Position numbers and translations under genes: made by a program. DNA of 64,000 bases from an uncultured Clostridium sp. (GTDB lineage Bacteria > Bacillota > Clostridia > Peptostreptococcales > Peptostreptococcaceae): NCBI GenBank assembly GCA_945871955.1, contig CAMBXR010000001.1:209140-273139 (forward strand). The letters are read 5' to 3'. Below, piece after piece: positions 43,917 to 52,399 of this stretch. The notes beneath the pieces were generated by a model. It was not told where the DNA came from and made no database searches. It was given only the letters and a program-made list of their open reading frames with translations. Each line of letters begins with the position of its first letter. Position 1 is the first letter of the stretch.

Positions 43917-44651
43917 TTAGTGATAGTAAGGACTATATAAAACATAGTTATTATAAGTTAAATCTACTTTACCATAAACTTCTTTTCTACTTTGCAAATC
44001 TATTAATATCTTTCTTAATTTAATAATTGATTTTTCAATATTATTATCTTTTTTAAGACATATATTAAGTCCCGTTTTTCCTTTCATATTAATTACAGAC
44101 TTCTCTTTAAAATCAATACTTTTTATTTGCATCAGTATATTTTCATCCTTCAAATTATTATGCAATGTTATTAATCTCTTCTTGTCATATTCATTATTAA
44201 ATTTAATCAACTTATTATTTAAAGTAAATTTAATATATATTTCTGGATTATCATCTTTAACTTTTTTTACTTCATCAATAAAGTTACCTCTATCATCTAT
44301 ATAGCAATATGACTTGCCATTATATAAAGGTCCTATAATATTTTTTTCTTTTATATTTACAATTAGTTGGTTAGGGATTTTTCTTTTTATTTTGCAGTCT
44401 TCTATATAAGAACTTGTTTTTACTTTATTTTCTAAGTTTTTTAAATCATAAAAAAAGATATTTTTATCCTTTTCTATATTTAATAAATTACTAATTTCTT
44501 CTTTAGTCAAATATTCATTATTATTTATTACTACCTTCTTTAAATAAAAGAAATCACTTTTCAAGAATAAACATGTTCCAAGTGTAATTAATAAAAAAAA
44601 GAATAAAATTCCCATGAGTTTGTTGGTATTTATTTTTTTTCTTTTTTTCAA
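43917..44651 (-). CDS. ftsQ: Cell division protein FtsQ/DivIB
   Basis: 244 residues. A bitopic division protein: Lys-rich cytoplasmic N terminus, one transmembrane helix (about 12-30), then a POTRA domain (FFYLKKVVINNNEYLTKEEI) and a beta domain. It stabilises the FtsL/FtsB-synthase complex. The start is TTG at 44651, since GGGAGGGG lies five bases upstream and the in-frame TTG at 44666 overlaps that site. It has unusually few Arg and many Lys residues, as expected for the AT-rich genome. Confidence 0.85.
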   Translation of the reverse strand: MKKRKKINTNKLMGILFFFLLITLGTCLFLKSDFFYLKKVVINNNEYLTKEEISNLLNIEKDKNIFFYDLKNLENKVKTSSYIEDCKIKRKIPNQLIVNIKEKNIIGPLYNGKSYCYIDDRGNFIDEVKKVKDDNPEIYIKFTLNNKLIKFNNEYDKKRLITLHNNLKDENILMQIKSIDFKEKSVINMKGKTGLNICLKKDNNIEKSIIKLRKILIDLQSRKEVYGKVDLTYNNYVLYSPYYH

Positions 44652-44745
44652 ACACACCCCTCCCAAATTATTTATTATATATAAAATACTTCTTTTATGA
44701 TTAAAATCCCTACAAAAACTTTTTCTTTTTAATAAGCAAATTCTG

Positions 44746-44782
44746 ACAAAAATATAAAAGGCCTATTAGACCTTTTATATTT
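44746..44782 (-). terminator. Terminator of murA
   Basis: A 13-bp stem (44752-44764 with 44768-44780, one G-U pair) followed by TTTTT on minus. ftsQ-ftsZ may therefore be transcribed separately from the upstream mur genes. Confidence 0.75.
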
Positions 44783-46025
44783 TCTTTATATCTGCACCTA
44801 AACTATTTAATACACCTTCTATATCTTCATATCCTCTATCAACATGATATATATCAGAGATTTCACTTTTACCCTCAGCTGCAAGAGATGCAATAATCAA
44901 AGCTGCCCCACCTCTTAAATCTGGACATTTAGTTTCACATCCATATAACTTATCAACACCATTTACTCTACATAAATGTCTACTAATAATATTTATATCT
45001 GCTCCCATTTTATTAAGTTCACTGCAGTGCATAAAACGATTTTCAAATATAGTCTCATAAAAAACATTTGTACCTTCACTTAAAGTCATAAGTGACATCA
45101 TTTGAGCTTGCATATCTGTGGGATAATTGGGATGTATATTGGTTTTTAAAAAGTTTATTGGTTTGATTTTCTTTGGAGAGGTTAATATAAGTCCTTCTTT
45201 TGTATATTCAATGTCACATCCTGCTTTTATTAGAGTATTATTAATTGGCTCCATGTGGGGTCTTATTATTTTATCTACTTCTAAATATCCTCCTGTAATT
45301 GCACTAGCAACCATATAAGTACCTATTGCAATCCTATCAGGGATAACAGTATGTTCAACTTTATCTAATTTATCTACACCTTCTATTTCTATAAAATCAC
45401 TTCCAGCTCCACTAACTTTTGCACCCATTTTATTTACAAACCTTTGTAAATCTTCTATTTCTGGCTCCTTAGCTGCATTGTATATTCTAGTTGTTCCTTT
45501 AGCTTTTACAGCTGCTAATATAATATTTTCTGTAGCACCAACACTAGGACTGTCTAAAATTATATCAGTTCCTATGATTTCTTTTCTTTCACAATCAATA
45601 ATAGAGCCCTCTTGTATTTTTATTCCTAACTTTCTTAAAGAGTTTAGATGTAAATCTATAGGTCTCTTCCCTATTGCACAGCCTCCAGGCTCATATATTT
45701 TAACACGCTCAAGTCTACTAATCATTGCTCCTAATACAATAATAGAAGATCTCATCTTTTTCACATATCCCTCATCAATCTTGTTAGAAATTAAATCAGA
45801 ACTATCAATGACTAATACATGATCTTTAAAGTCAGTTTTACATCCTATACTTTCTAATATATCTATCATTGTATAAACATCAGCAATCAATGGTACATTA
45901 TGAATAATACTAATACTTTCATTTAATAAAGATGCAGCCATTAATGGTAAAATGGAGTTTTTTGCCCCTTTTATACTTAAGGTTCCGTGAATTTTATTTC
46001 CGCCAGTTATTAGATATTTAGACAA
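44775..46025 (-). CDS. murA: UDP-N-acetylglucosamine 1-carboxyvinyltransferase
   Basis: 416 residues. It transfers enolpyruvate from PEP to UDP-GlcNAc, the first committed step of peptidoglycan synthesis. The N terminus YLITGGNKIHGTLSIKGAKN and the active-site Cys in GGCAIGKRPIDLHL (C116, the fosfomycin target) are intact. The start codon is TTG, with AGGAGGGG seven bases upstream. A 14-bp hairpin precedes that ribosome site. It lies between murG and ftsQ. Confidence 0.95.
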   Translation of the reverse strand: MSKYLITGGNKIHGTLSIKGAKNSILPLMAASLLNESISIIHNVPLIADVYTMIDILESIGCKTDFKDHVLVIDSSDLISNKIDEGYVKKMRSSIIVLGAMISRLERVKIYEPGGCAIGKRPIDLHLNSLRKLGIKIQEGSIIDCERKEIIGTDIILDSPSVGATENIILAAVKAKGTTRIYNAAKEPEIEDLQRFVNKMGAKVSGAGSDFIEIEGVDKLDKVEHTVIPDRIAIGTYMVASAITGGYLEVDKIIRPHMEPINNTLIKAGCDIEYTKEGLILTSPKKIKPINFLKTNIHPNYPTDMQAQMMSLMTLSEGTNVFYETIFENRFMHCSELNKMGADINIISRHLCRVNGVDKLYGCETKCPDLRGGAALIIASLAAEGKSEISDIYHVDRGYEDIEGVLNSLGADIKKI

Positions 46026-46040
46026 AATGCCCCCTCCTAA

Positions 46041-46076
46041 TCATAATATTAAATGCCTTATTATTTAATATTATGA
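46041..46076 (-). repeat. Hairpin just upstream of the murA ribosome site
   Basis: TCATAATATTAAAT (46041-46054) pairs perfectly with 46063-46076 over an 8-nt loop, within the 68-bp murG-murA gap. On minus it is followed at once by the murA Shine-Dalgarno and has no T tract, so it is not an intrinsic terminator. Possibly an mRNA processing or stability element. Confidence 0.55.
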
Positions 46077-46093
46077 GTTAAGAGGGGAATGTG

Positions 46094-47311
46094 TTACTTT
46101 TTCTTTATTCCTATTGTTTTTACTTGTTTAGTATCTTCAGTAGTTTCTACTACCTTAGTTGTCTCCTTAGATACTTTCTCTTCTTTTTTAGTATTTTTAG
46201 GTTTTTGCTTTTCACTATAAGCTTTCATTATCTCATCATATATTAAGTCTATAGCTTGAGGTTTACCTACAGCTTTACTTGCATTAGACATATCTATTAA
46301 AAGTTCTCTATCTCCTAATAATTTAAAAACTGCTTCGTTTAATCTTTCAGGAGTTAAATCCTTTTCTAATATAGCAATTCCTGCACCCTGAGATTCTATA
46401 CTTTTTGCATTATACTCTTGGTGATTTTCTGCTGTATATGCCTTTGGTATTATTATTGATGGTTTACCAAGAGCAGTTATCTCTGCTAAGGAAATAGCAC
46501 CTGCACTTCCTATTACTATATCACTGGCTGCTAATCCATCTGCCATATTATCTAAGTAAGGCATTACTCTTTGATATGGTTTAAGAGATATATCACCTAA
46601 AGATTTTATAAATTCATCATAATATGCTTTTCCAGTAGCAAATATAAAGGCTACATCTTCTTTAACCATATTTTCTATTACAAGCAACATAGCTTCATTT
46701 ATCTCTTCTGATCCTCCACTACCACCGTAGCAAAGTACCATTTTTTTATCTTCACTTATGCCAAGTTTTTTTCTTGAATTAGATTTTCTAGCTTGTAATA
46801 TTTCTTTTCTTACTGGATTTCCTGTTAACACTAATTTATCTCTACTATCCTCTGGGAATCTCTCATGAGAATCTTCAAAACTTGTAAGAACTCTTGTGAC
46901 TACCTTAGATAATATTTTATTAGTAACTCCTGGGAATGAATTTTGTTCATGAACTATTGTTACAGTTTTATTCAATGCAGAGTTAAATAAAACTGGCCCA
47001 CTTACATATCCACCAGTACCAATTACTATGTCTGGTTTAAATTTTTTAACTATTCTTCTAGATTGTTCTAATCCCTTGCATAATTTAAATACTCTTTTAA
47101 CGTTTTCTAAATCTATTTTTCTTCTAAATCCTTGTACTGTAACGGTTTTTAATTCATATCCGTACTTTGGAACAATTTCAGATTCTATCCCTTTTTCTGT
47201 TCCTACAAATAATATCTCACAATCAGGATTTTCTTCTTTTATTTTATTAGCAATTGCTATAGCTGGATAAACGTGACCTCCCGTTCCTCCGCCTGATAGT
47301 AATACCTTCAT
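46094..47311 (-). CDS. murG: UDP-GlcNAc:lipid I N-acetylglucosaminyltransferase MurG
   Basis: 405 residues. It converts lipid I to lipid II at the inner membrane face. Landmarks are GGGTGGHVYPAIAIA at the N terminus, VTIVHEQNSFPGVTNK, and GSAGAISLAEITALGKPSIIIP in the C-terminal domain. It is about 40-45 residues longer than typical MurG owing to a Lys/Glu/Thr-rich C-terminal tail after about residue 360, which looks disordered. It starts 14 bp after spoVE. AGGAGA precedes the ATG. Confidence 0.95.
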   Translation of the reverse strand: MKVLLSGGGTGGHVYPAIAIANKIKEENPDCEILFVGTEKGIESEIVPKYGYELKTVTVQGFRRKIDLENVKRVFKLCKGLEQSRRIVKKFKPDIVIGTGGYVSGPVLFNSALNKTVTIVHEQNSFPGVTNKILSKVVTRVLTSFEDSHERFPEDSRDKLVLTGNPVRKEILQARKSNSRKKLGISEDKKMVLCYGGSGGSEEINEAMLLVIENMVKEDVAFIFATGKAYYDEFIKSLGDISLKPYQRVMPYLDNMADGLAASDIVIGSAGAISLAEITALGKPSIIIPKAYTAENHQEYNAKSIESQGAGIAILEKDLTPERLNEAVFKLLGDRELLIDMSNASKAVGKPQAIDLIYDEIMKAYSEKQKPKNTKKEEKVSKETTKVVETTEDTKQVKTIGIKKK

Positions 47312-47325
47312 TATATCATCTCCTG

Positions 47326-48456
47326 TTAATTAATCTTGACATGTTTTGAGATGTTTAGTACTATTCCAATTTCGCCCATAAGCATGGTAAGTGAAGTTCC
47401 TCCATAACTTATAAAAGGCAATGCCACTCCTGTTGCAGGCATTGACGATGTTGCAACAGCAATATTTAATGCTGCCTGAATGCCTATTAGAGAACCAATT
47501 CCTATAACTAACATACAAGCAAATATATCTTCACATTTTAGAGCTATTCTAACACATCTATAAACTAATAATATAAATAGTGCTATTACTAATATACATC
47601 CTATTAAGCCTAATTCTTCACCTATTATAGCAAAGATAAAATCATTTTGTGGTTCTGGTATGTAAAAATACTTTTGTCTACTTTTACCAAGACCTAGTCC
47701 AAATAAACCGCCAGATCCTAATGCATATAGACTTTGTATTACTTGATATCCAGATCCTAAAGGATCTTGAAATGGATCTAAAAATGACATTATACGTTTT
47801 AGTCTATAAGGTTCAGCTATGACTAAAGCTACAAATAGCCCAACGCCTGACAAACCCATGGCTCCAACAAACTTCATATTCATTCCTGCCACAAATAACA
47901 TAACAAATATTACAAGTATTACTGTTCCAGCAGTAGACATATTAGGCTCAAGCATTATTAGTACAAAGACTAACATAGGCATAAGTAAAATTGGTAAAAC
48001 ACCTTTTGTCAAAGATTTTATTTTGTCATATCTTTTTTCTATTAATTTTGCTGTAAATACAACACATGCAAATTTAGCAATATCTGATGGTTGAAAAGTC
48101 GCTCCACCTACACCAAGCCATCTTTTAGCACCATTTGCTTCTATACCTAGTGGTGTTAAAACTAAAAGTAAAAATATAATCGAAACTACACAAATTGGTG
48201 TGGCATATTTTTTCCAAAGTTTATAATCCACGTTGGAAAGGATTATCATACCTATAAATCCCAGTGTTGCATAAATTAAATCTCTTTTTAAAAAAAAGTA
48301 GGGATCATTATGTTTAAATGAAGATTGAATATAACTCGCACTAAACACCATGATGATCCCAAAAAAAACTAAAATCATAGTAGTATAAAATACTACTGAA
48401 TCAAAATCAGTCTTCATCCTCCTGTCAATTTGATTTTTCAAAGTTTTACTAGGCAT
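47326..48456 (-). CDS. spoVE: SEDS glycosyltransferase SpoVE/FtsW
   Basis: 376 residues, ten membrane segments. A SEDS-family peptidoglycan glycosyltransferase that polymerises lipid II with a class B PBP. The SEDS pattern is seen in VFSASYIQS, GLGLGKSRQKYFYIPEPQNDFIFAIIGEELG and the late ATSSMPATGVALPFISYGGTS. Its match partner here is SpoVD. Between murD and murG this gene may serve vegetative division, sporulation or both; SpoVE and FtsW are not separable from sequence alone. Alternative ATG at residue 14. Confidence 0.9.
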   Translation of the reverse strand: MPSKTLKNQIDRRMKTDFDSVVFYTTMILVFFGIIMVFSASYIQSSFKHNDPYFFLKRDLIYATLGFIGMIILSNVDYKLWKKYATPICVVSIIFLLLVLTPLGIEANGAKRWLGVGGATFQPSDIAKFACVVFTAKLIEKRYDKIKSLTKGVLPILLMPMLVFVLIMLEPNMSTAGTVILVIFVMLFVAGMNMKFVGAMGLSGVGLFVALVIAEPYRLKRIMSFLDPFQDPLGSGYQVIQSLYALGSGGLFGLGLGKSRQKYFYIPEPQNDFIFAIIGEELGLIGCILVIALFILLVYRCVRIALKCEDIFACMLVIGIGSLIGIQAALNIAVATSSMPATGVALPFISYGGTSLTMLMGEIGIVLNISKHVKIN

Positions 48457-48500
48457 CTGATAGACTACCCTCCATTTCGCAATAAATTGCTTTGAAGGAG

Positions 48501-49859
48501 TTATTTTAAGTTGTTTACATTATCTTTGAAGTCGTGTCCTCTCACTTCAAAACTTTTATACATATCCCAGCTGGCACATGCAGGAGATAATAGTACTACA
48601 TCTCCTTTTTCAGCATGATTATAAGAAACCTCAACGGCTTCTTTCATGCTATTTACTTTTATTATAGTTTTATAATCTTTTTCTTTTGCACATTTTTCTA
48701 TTATATCTGATGTTTCTCCCATTAAAACTAAAGCTTTGATGTGTTTTTTACCTATTTCTAAAAGCTCATTAAAATCACTTTCTTTATTATAACCACCAGC
48801 TATTAGTATTACTGGGTTTTCATAAGAAGTAATAGCTTTAATTGTAGAATCTGGATTAGTTCCCTTTGAATCATTTACAAACATAACATCATTTAAAGTT
48901 CTAACATATTCCAATCTATGTTCAACAGCTTTAAATGTTTTTAGTACATGTTTTAATGTATCTAAAGTAATATTGCATGCATAAGCCATGGCTATGGCAG
49001 CCATACAATTTTCTAGATTATGTGCTCCTGGTAAACTAAGTTCTTTTTTATTTAATAAAACTATTTTTTCGTCTATATGAATAACTATATTGTCATTCTC
49101 ATCTAAATATACACCTTTATCAAGTTTTTCTTTTCTTGAAAAGAATATTATTTGACCTTTGCATTTAGAACTTAATGCTCTAACTTGTTCATCATCATAA
49201 TTTAATATAGCAAAATCATTTTCATCTTGATTTTTAAATATATTAGCCTTAGCTTCTATATAATTTTCCATAGTATGATGTCTGTTTAAATGGTCTGGTG
49301 AAAAGTTTAAAATTGATGCAACCTTAGGTTTAAAATCTACAATACTTTCTAATTGGAAAGAGCTAAGCTCTGTTATTAAATATGAGTTTTCATTAGTTAG
49401 TTCAACTGTATCTATAACAGGATTTCCGATATTTCCAACTATATAAGTATCTTTATTATCTGCTTTAAATATTTCACCTACTAAAGATGTAGTAGTAGTT
49501 TTTCCATTTGTGCCTGTTATACCTACAAATATAGGATTTTTAGAAAGTCTATAAGCTAATTCTACTTCACCTATTATTTCTATATTTTCTTCTTTTAATT
49601 TTAGTATAAAAGGTAAGTCTAAAGGAACTCCTGGTGACACTACTGCCAAATCTATATGGCTCACATTTTCAGGATGATATCCAAGTATATACTTTGCATT
49701 TTTTATATCTTTTAGCTCTTTTAATATATCTTTTAACTTTTCTTCATCTTTTATATCATTAACTATTATATTTGCTTCTAGTTTATCTAATAATTTAATA
49801 GTTGATACCCCTGTTTTAGCTAAACCAACAAGTAAAATATTTTTATTTTTTAGGTTCAT
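48501..49859 (-). CDS. murD: UDP-MurNAc-L-Ala:D-Glu ligase MurD
   Basis: 452 residues. It adds D-glutamate to UDP-MurNAc-L-Ala. The ATP-binding loop GITGTNGKTTTTSLVGEIF, the Mur-ligase ILNFSPDHLNRHHTMENYI and FVNDSKGTNPDSTIKAI are all present. The gene lies between mraY (18 bp) and spoVE (44 bp). Ribosome site AGGGGG. Confidence 0.96.
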   Translation of the reverse strand: MNLKNKNILLVGLAKTGVSTIKLLDKLEANIIVNDIKDEEKLKDILKELKDIKNAKYILGYHPENVSHIDLAVVSPGVPLDLPFILKLKEENIEIIGEVELAYRLSKNPIFVGITGTNGKTTTTSLVGEIFKADNKDTYIVGNIGNPVIDTVELTNENSYLITELSSFQLESIVDFKPKVASILNFSPDHLNRHHTMENYIEAKANIFKNQDENDFAILNYDDEQVRALSSKCKGQIIFFSRKEKLDKGVYLDENDNIVIHIDEKIVLLNKKELSLPGAHNLENCMAAIAMAYACNITLDTLKHVLKTFKAVEHRLEYVRTLNDVMFVNDSKGTNPDSTIKAITSYENPVILIAGGYNKESDFNELLEIGKKHIKALVLMGETSDIIEKCAKEKDYKTIIKVNSMKEAVEVSYNHAEKGDVVLLSPACASWDMYKSFEVRGHDFKDNVNNLK

Positions 49860-49877
49860 TTTTATACCCCCTAATTA

Positions 49878-50840
49878 TTAGAATACTGCTATTATTCCTA
49901 TCCAAGCTAATACAACTGTAGTTATCCAAAATACAAATACAACTCTAGTTTCTGGCCATCCACATTGTTCAAAGTGATGATGTATTGGTGCCATTTTAAA
50001 TACTCTTTTACCTGTTAATCTAAATGATGTAACTTGTATTATAACTGAGATAGCTTCTGCAAAATAAATACCACCAACTATTGGTATTAAAAGTACTGAG
50101 TTTGTTAAAACTGCAAATGCTACTACTGCACCACCTAAAGCCATAGAACCTGTATCACCCATAAATACTTTAGCTGGATATGAGTTAAATCCTAAAAATC
50201 CTAAACAAGCTCCGCCAGTAGCTGCTGCAAGTATTGCAACATCACTATTTCCAACTGATATAGCAAGTATCATAAAGAATGCCGATACAATTAGTGTTAC
50301 TCCTGATGCTAATCCATCTAATCCATCAGTTAAATTAACTGCATTTACTGTTCCTATTATTACAAACATCATAATTGGTACATATAAAGGTCCTAAATTT
50401 ATTATATAATCAGTAAATGGTACCATTATTTGTGTTGCACTTGGTGATGCACTATATTGATAGTAAGAAACAAATAATGCAAGTGCAAATTGAAGTATAA
50501 TCTTTTGATATGCTTTAAGCCCTAAAGATCTTTTCATTTTAATTTTTATGAAATCATCTAAGAATCCAACAAATCCAAAACCAGTTATACATATTAATCC
50601 TACTAATAAATCTTTATCTATTTTGGCTCTTGTAAGTCCAGTAATAAGAACTGCTATTATCATTATTACTCCACCCATAGTTGGTGTTCCGTTTTTTTGT
50701 AAATGAGTTTGTGGCCCATCATCTCTAACTGTTTGACCAAATTTAAATTTTGCTAACATTGGTATAAAAATTGGTCCAAGTATAACTACTATTAAAAATC
50801 CTATTATCGCTGTATACGTAAGCTGTGTTATTTCTAACAT
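49878..50840 (-). CDS. mraY: Phospho-MurNAc-pentapeptide transferase MraY
   Basis: 320 residues, about ten membrane helices. It transfers phospho-MurNAc-pentapeptide to undecaprenyl phosphate, forming lipid I. Conserved DDGPQTHLQKNGTPTMGG, GFLDDFIKI, NLTDGLDGLASG and the cytoplasmic APIHHHFEQCGWPETRVV are intact. It is between murF and murD in the dcw cluster. Confidence 0.96.
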   Translation of the reverse strand: MLEITQLTYTAIIGFLIVVILGPIFIPMLAKFKFGQTVRDDGPQTHLQKNGTPTMGGVIMIIAVLITGLTRAKIDKDLLVGLICITGFGFVGFLDDFIKIKMKRSLGLKAYQKIILQFALALFVSYYQYSASPSATQIMVPFTDYIINLGPLYVPIMMFVIIGTVNAVNLTDGLDGLASGVTLIVSAFFMILAISVGNSDVAILAAATGGACLGFLGFNSYPAKVFMGDTGSMALGGAVVAFAVLTNSVLLIPIVGGIYFAEAISVIIQVTSFRLTGKRVFKMAPIHHHFEQCGWPETRVVFVFWITTVVLAWIGIIAVF

Positions 50841-50879
50841 AATATAAAACTCCTCTCCCTAGTTCGCTAATTATTTTGT

Positions 50880-52256
50880 CTATTTATTTAAATATTCAAC
50901 AACCTTTTCTAAATGCATTCCTCTTGATGCTTTAACTAAAACAGTATCATTTTCTTTTATTATTTTATCTAGATTTTCTATAGCTTCTTCTTTTGTTTTA
51001 AAATGATACAAGTTGTCTGGATTCATATTATTTTCTTTTAATTCTTTTACTATAAACTCTGAATCATTTCCTATTGCTATTAGTATATCAACATTTCCTT
51101 TTGCAGCTTTACCAACTTGTCTATGTCCAAATTCAGCAAATTCACCCATTTCAAACATATCTCCAAGTATAGCAACTCTTCTATTTTCATATCTTCCAAG
51201 TATATTTAGTGCTGCAATCATAGAATCTATACCAGCATTATAAACTGAGTCAATTATAGTAAGATTATCTTTTTTTATTATATCTAGTCTATTTTTTGTA
51301 CATTGGAAATTTTTTAAACCGTTTTTTATTTCCTCTATTGTCATATTAAGATTAATACCTACTAATATAGCTGCCATAGCATTGTAAATGTTATGTTTTC
51401 CTACTGTAGGTATAAAAAATTCTTCTTTTTTATCATTAATAATAGCAACGAATTTTATGCTTTCTTCATCCATTTCATATGATTCACAGTAGATATCATT
51501 ATCTTTATCAAACCCAAAAGTTCTTAACTTGTAAACTAAGTCTTTACTTTTTAAAGTTTTTAGACAATCATCATCTCCATTTACTATTAATAATGAATTT
51601 TCATCAAAGTTTGTTGTTATTTCCATTTTGGCTTTGAATATGCCTTCTCTACTTCCAAGATGTTCAACATGAGAATATCCTATATTTGAAATTATTCCAA
51701 TTTGAGGGTTTACAATATTTGCTAAGTATTCAATTTCATTGAACCCACTCATTCCCATTTCTATTACTGCACATTCATGCTCTTTATTTAAGTTAAATAA
51801 AGTTAAAGGTACTCCAAATTGATTATTTAAATTACCTACGTTTTTTAGTGAATTATATTTTGCACTTATTGTTGAATGTACCATATCTCTAGTAGTTGTT
51901 TTTCCTACACTACCAGTTACAGCTATAAATGGTATATCAAACTTACTTTTGTAGAATTTAGCAATATCACCAAGAGCTATTTCAGTATCATTTACTTCTA
52001 TTACATTAATTTCTTTATTTTCTATGTCAACGTTGTTGTTTTTATTCTTAATAATAGTTTTACAGCCTTGATTTATAGCTAAATTAATGAAATTATGACC
52101 ATCAAGATTTTCGCCAACTATAGCAACAAAAGCATTGTCTTTACTTGCTTTTCTACTGTCTATAACAATATCATTTACTAATATATCTTCACTACTTTTA
52201 GTAACTAAGTTTCCTTCACTAGCAAGTATTAACTCTTTTATAGTTAAATATTCCAT
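50880..52256 (-). CDS. murF: UDP-MurNAc-tripeptide:D-Ala-D-Ala ligase MurF
   Basis: 458 residues from the chosen start. It adds D-Ala-D-Ala to the UDP-MurNAc tripeptide. The P-loop AVTGSVGKTTTRDM, GMSGFNEIEYLANI and DSVYNAGIDSM are typical. The open frame reaches 52274, but AAGGAGG is five bases before the ATG at 52256. A terminator separates it from spoVD, so it may begin a new transcript. Confidence 0.95.
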   Translation of the reverse strand: MEYLTIKELILASEGNLVTKSSEDILVNDIVIDSRKASKDNAFVAIVGENLDGHNFINLAINQGCKTIIKNKNNNVDIENKEINVIEVNDTEIALGDIAKFYKSKFDIPFIAVTGSVGKTTTRDMVHSTISAKYNSLKNVGNLNNQFGVPLTLFNLNKEHECAVIEMGMSGFNEIEYLANIVNPQIGIISNIGYSHVEHLGSREGIFKAKMEITTNFDENSLLIVNGDDDCLKTLKSKDLVYKLRTFGFDKDNDIYCESYEMDEESIKFVAIINDKKEEFFIPTVGKHNIYNAMAAILVGINLNMTIEEIKNGLKNFQCTKNRLDIIKKDNLTIIDSVYNAGIDSMIAALNILGRYENRRVAILGDMFEMGEFAEFGHRQVGKAAKGNVDILIAIGNDSEFIVKELKENNMNPDNLYHFKTKEEAIENLDKIIKENDTVLVKASRGMHLEKVVEYLNK

Positions 52257-52297
52257 ATTAACCTCCTTATTCATATTTAATTTTTATAGTTATCTTT

Positions 52298-52332
52298 ATA
52301 AAAGGCAATGCATTATATACATTGCCTTTTAT
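52298..52332 (-). terminator. Terminator between spoVD and murF
   Basis: AAAAGGCAATG (52300-52310) pairs with CATTGCCTTTT (52320-52330) and has a TTTATA tail on minus. It would partly insulate ftsL-spoVD from murF onwards. Confidence 0.7.
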
Positions 52333-52399
52333 ACATTTATCTTAATAATTATATACCATATTAACTTTTTTTTGAAGATATTTATAAGTTTCTGTAATA

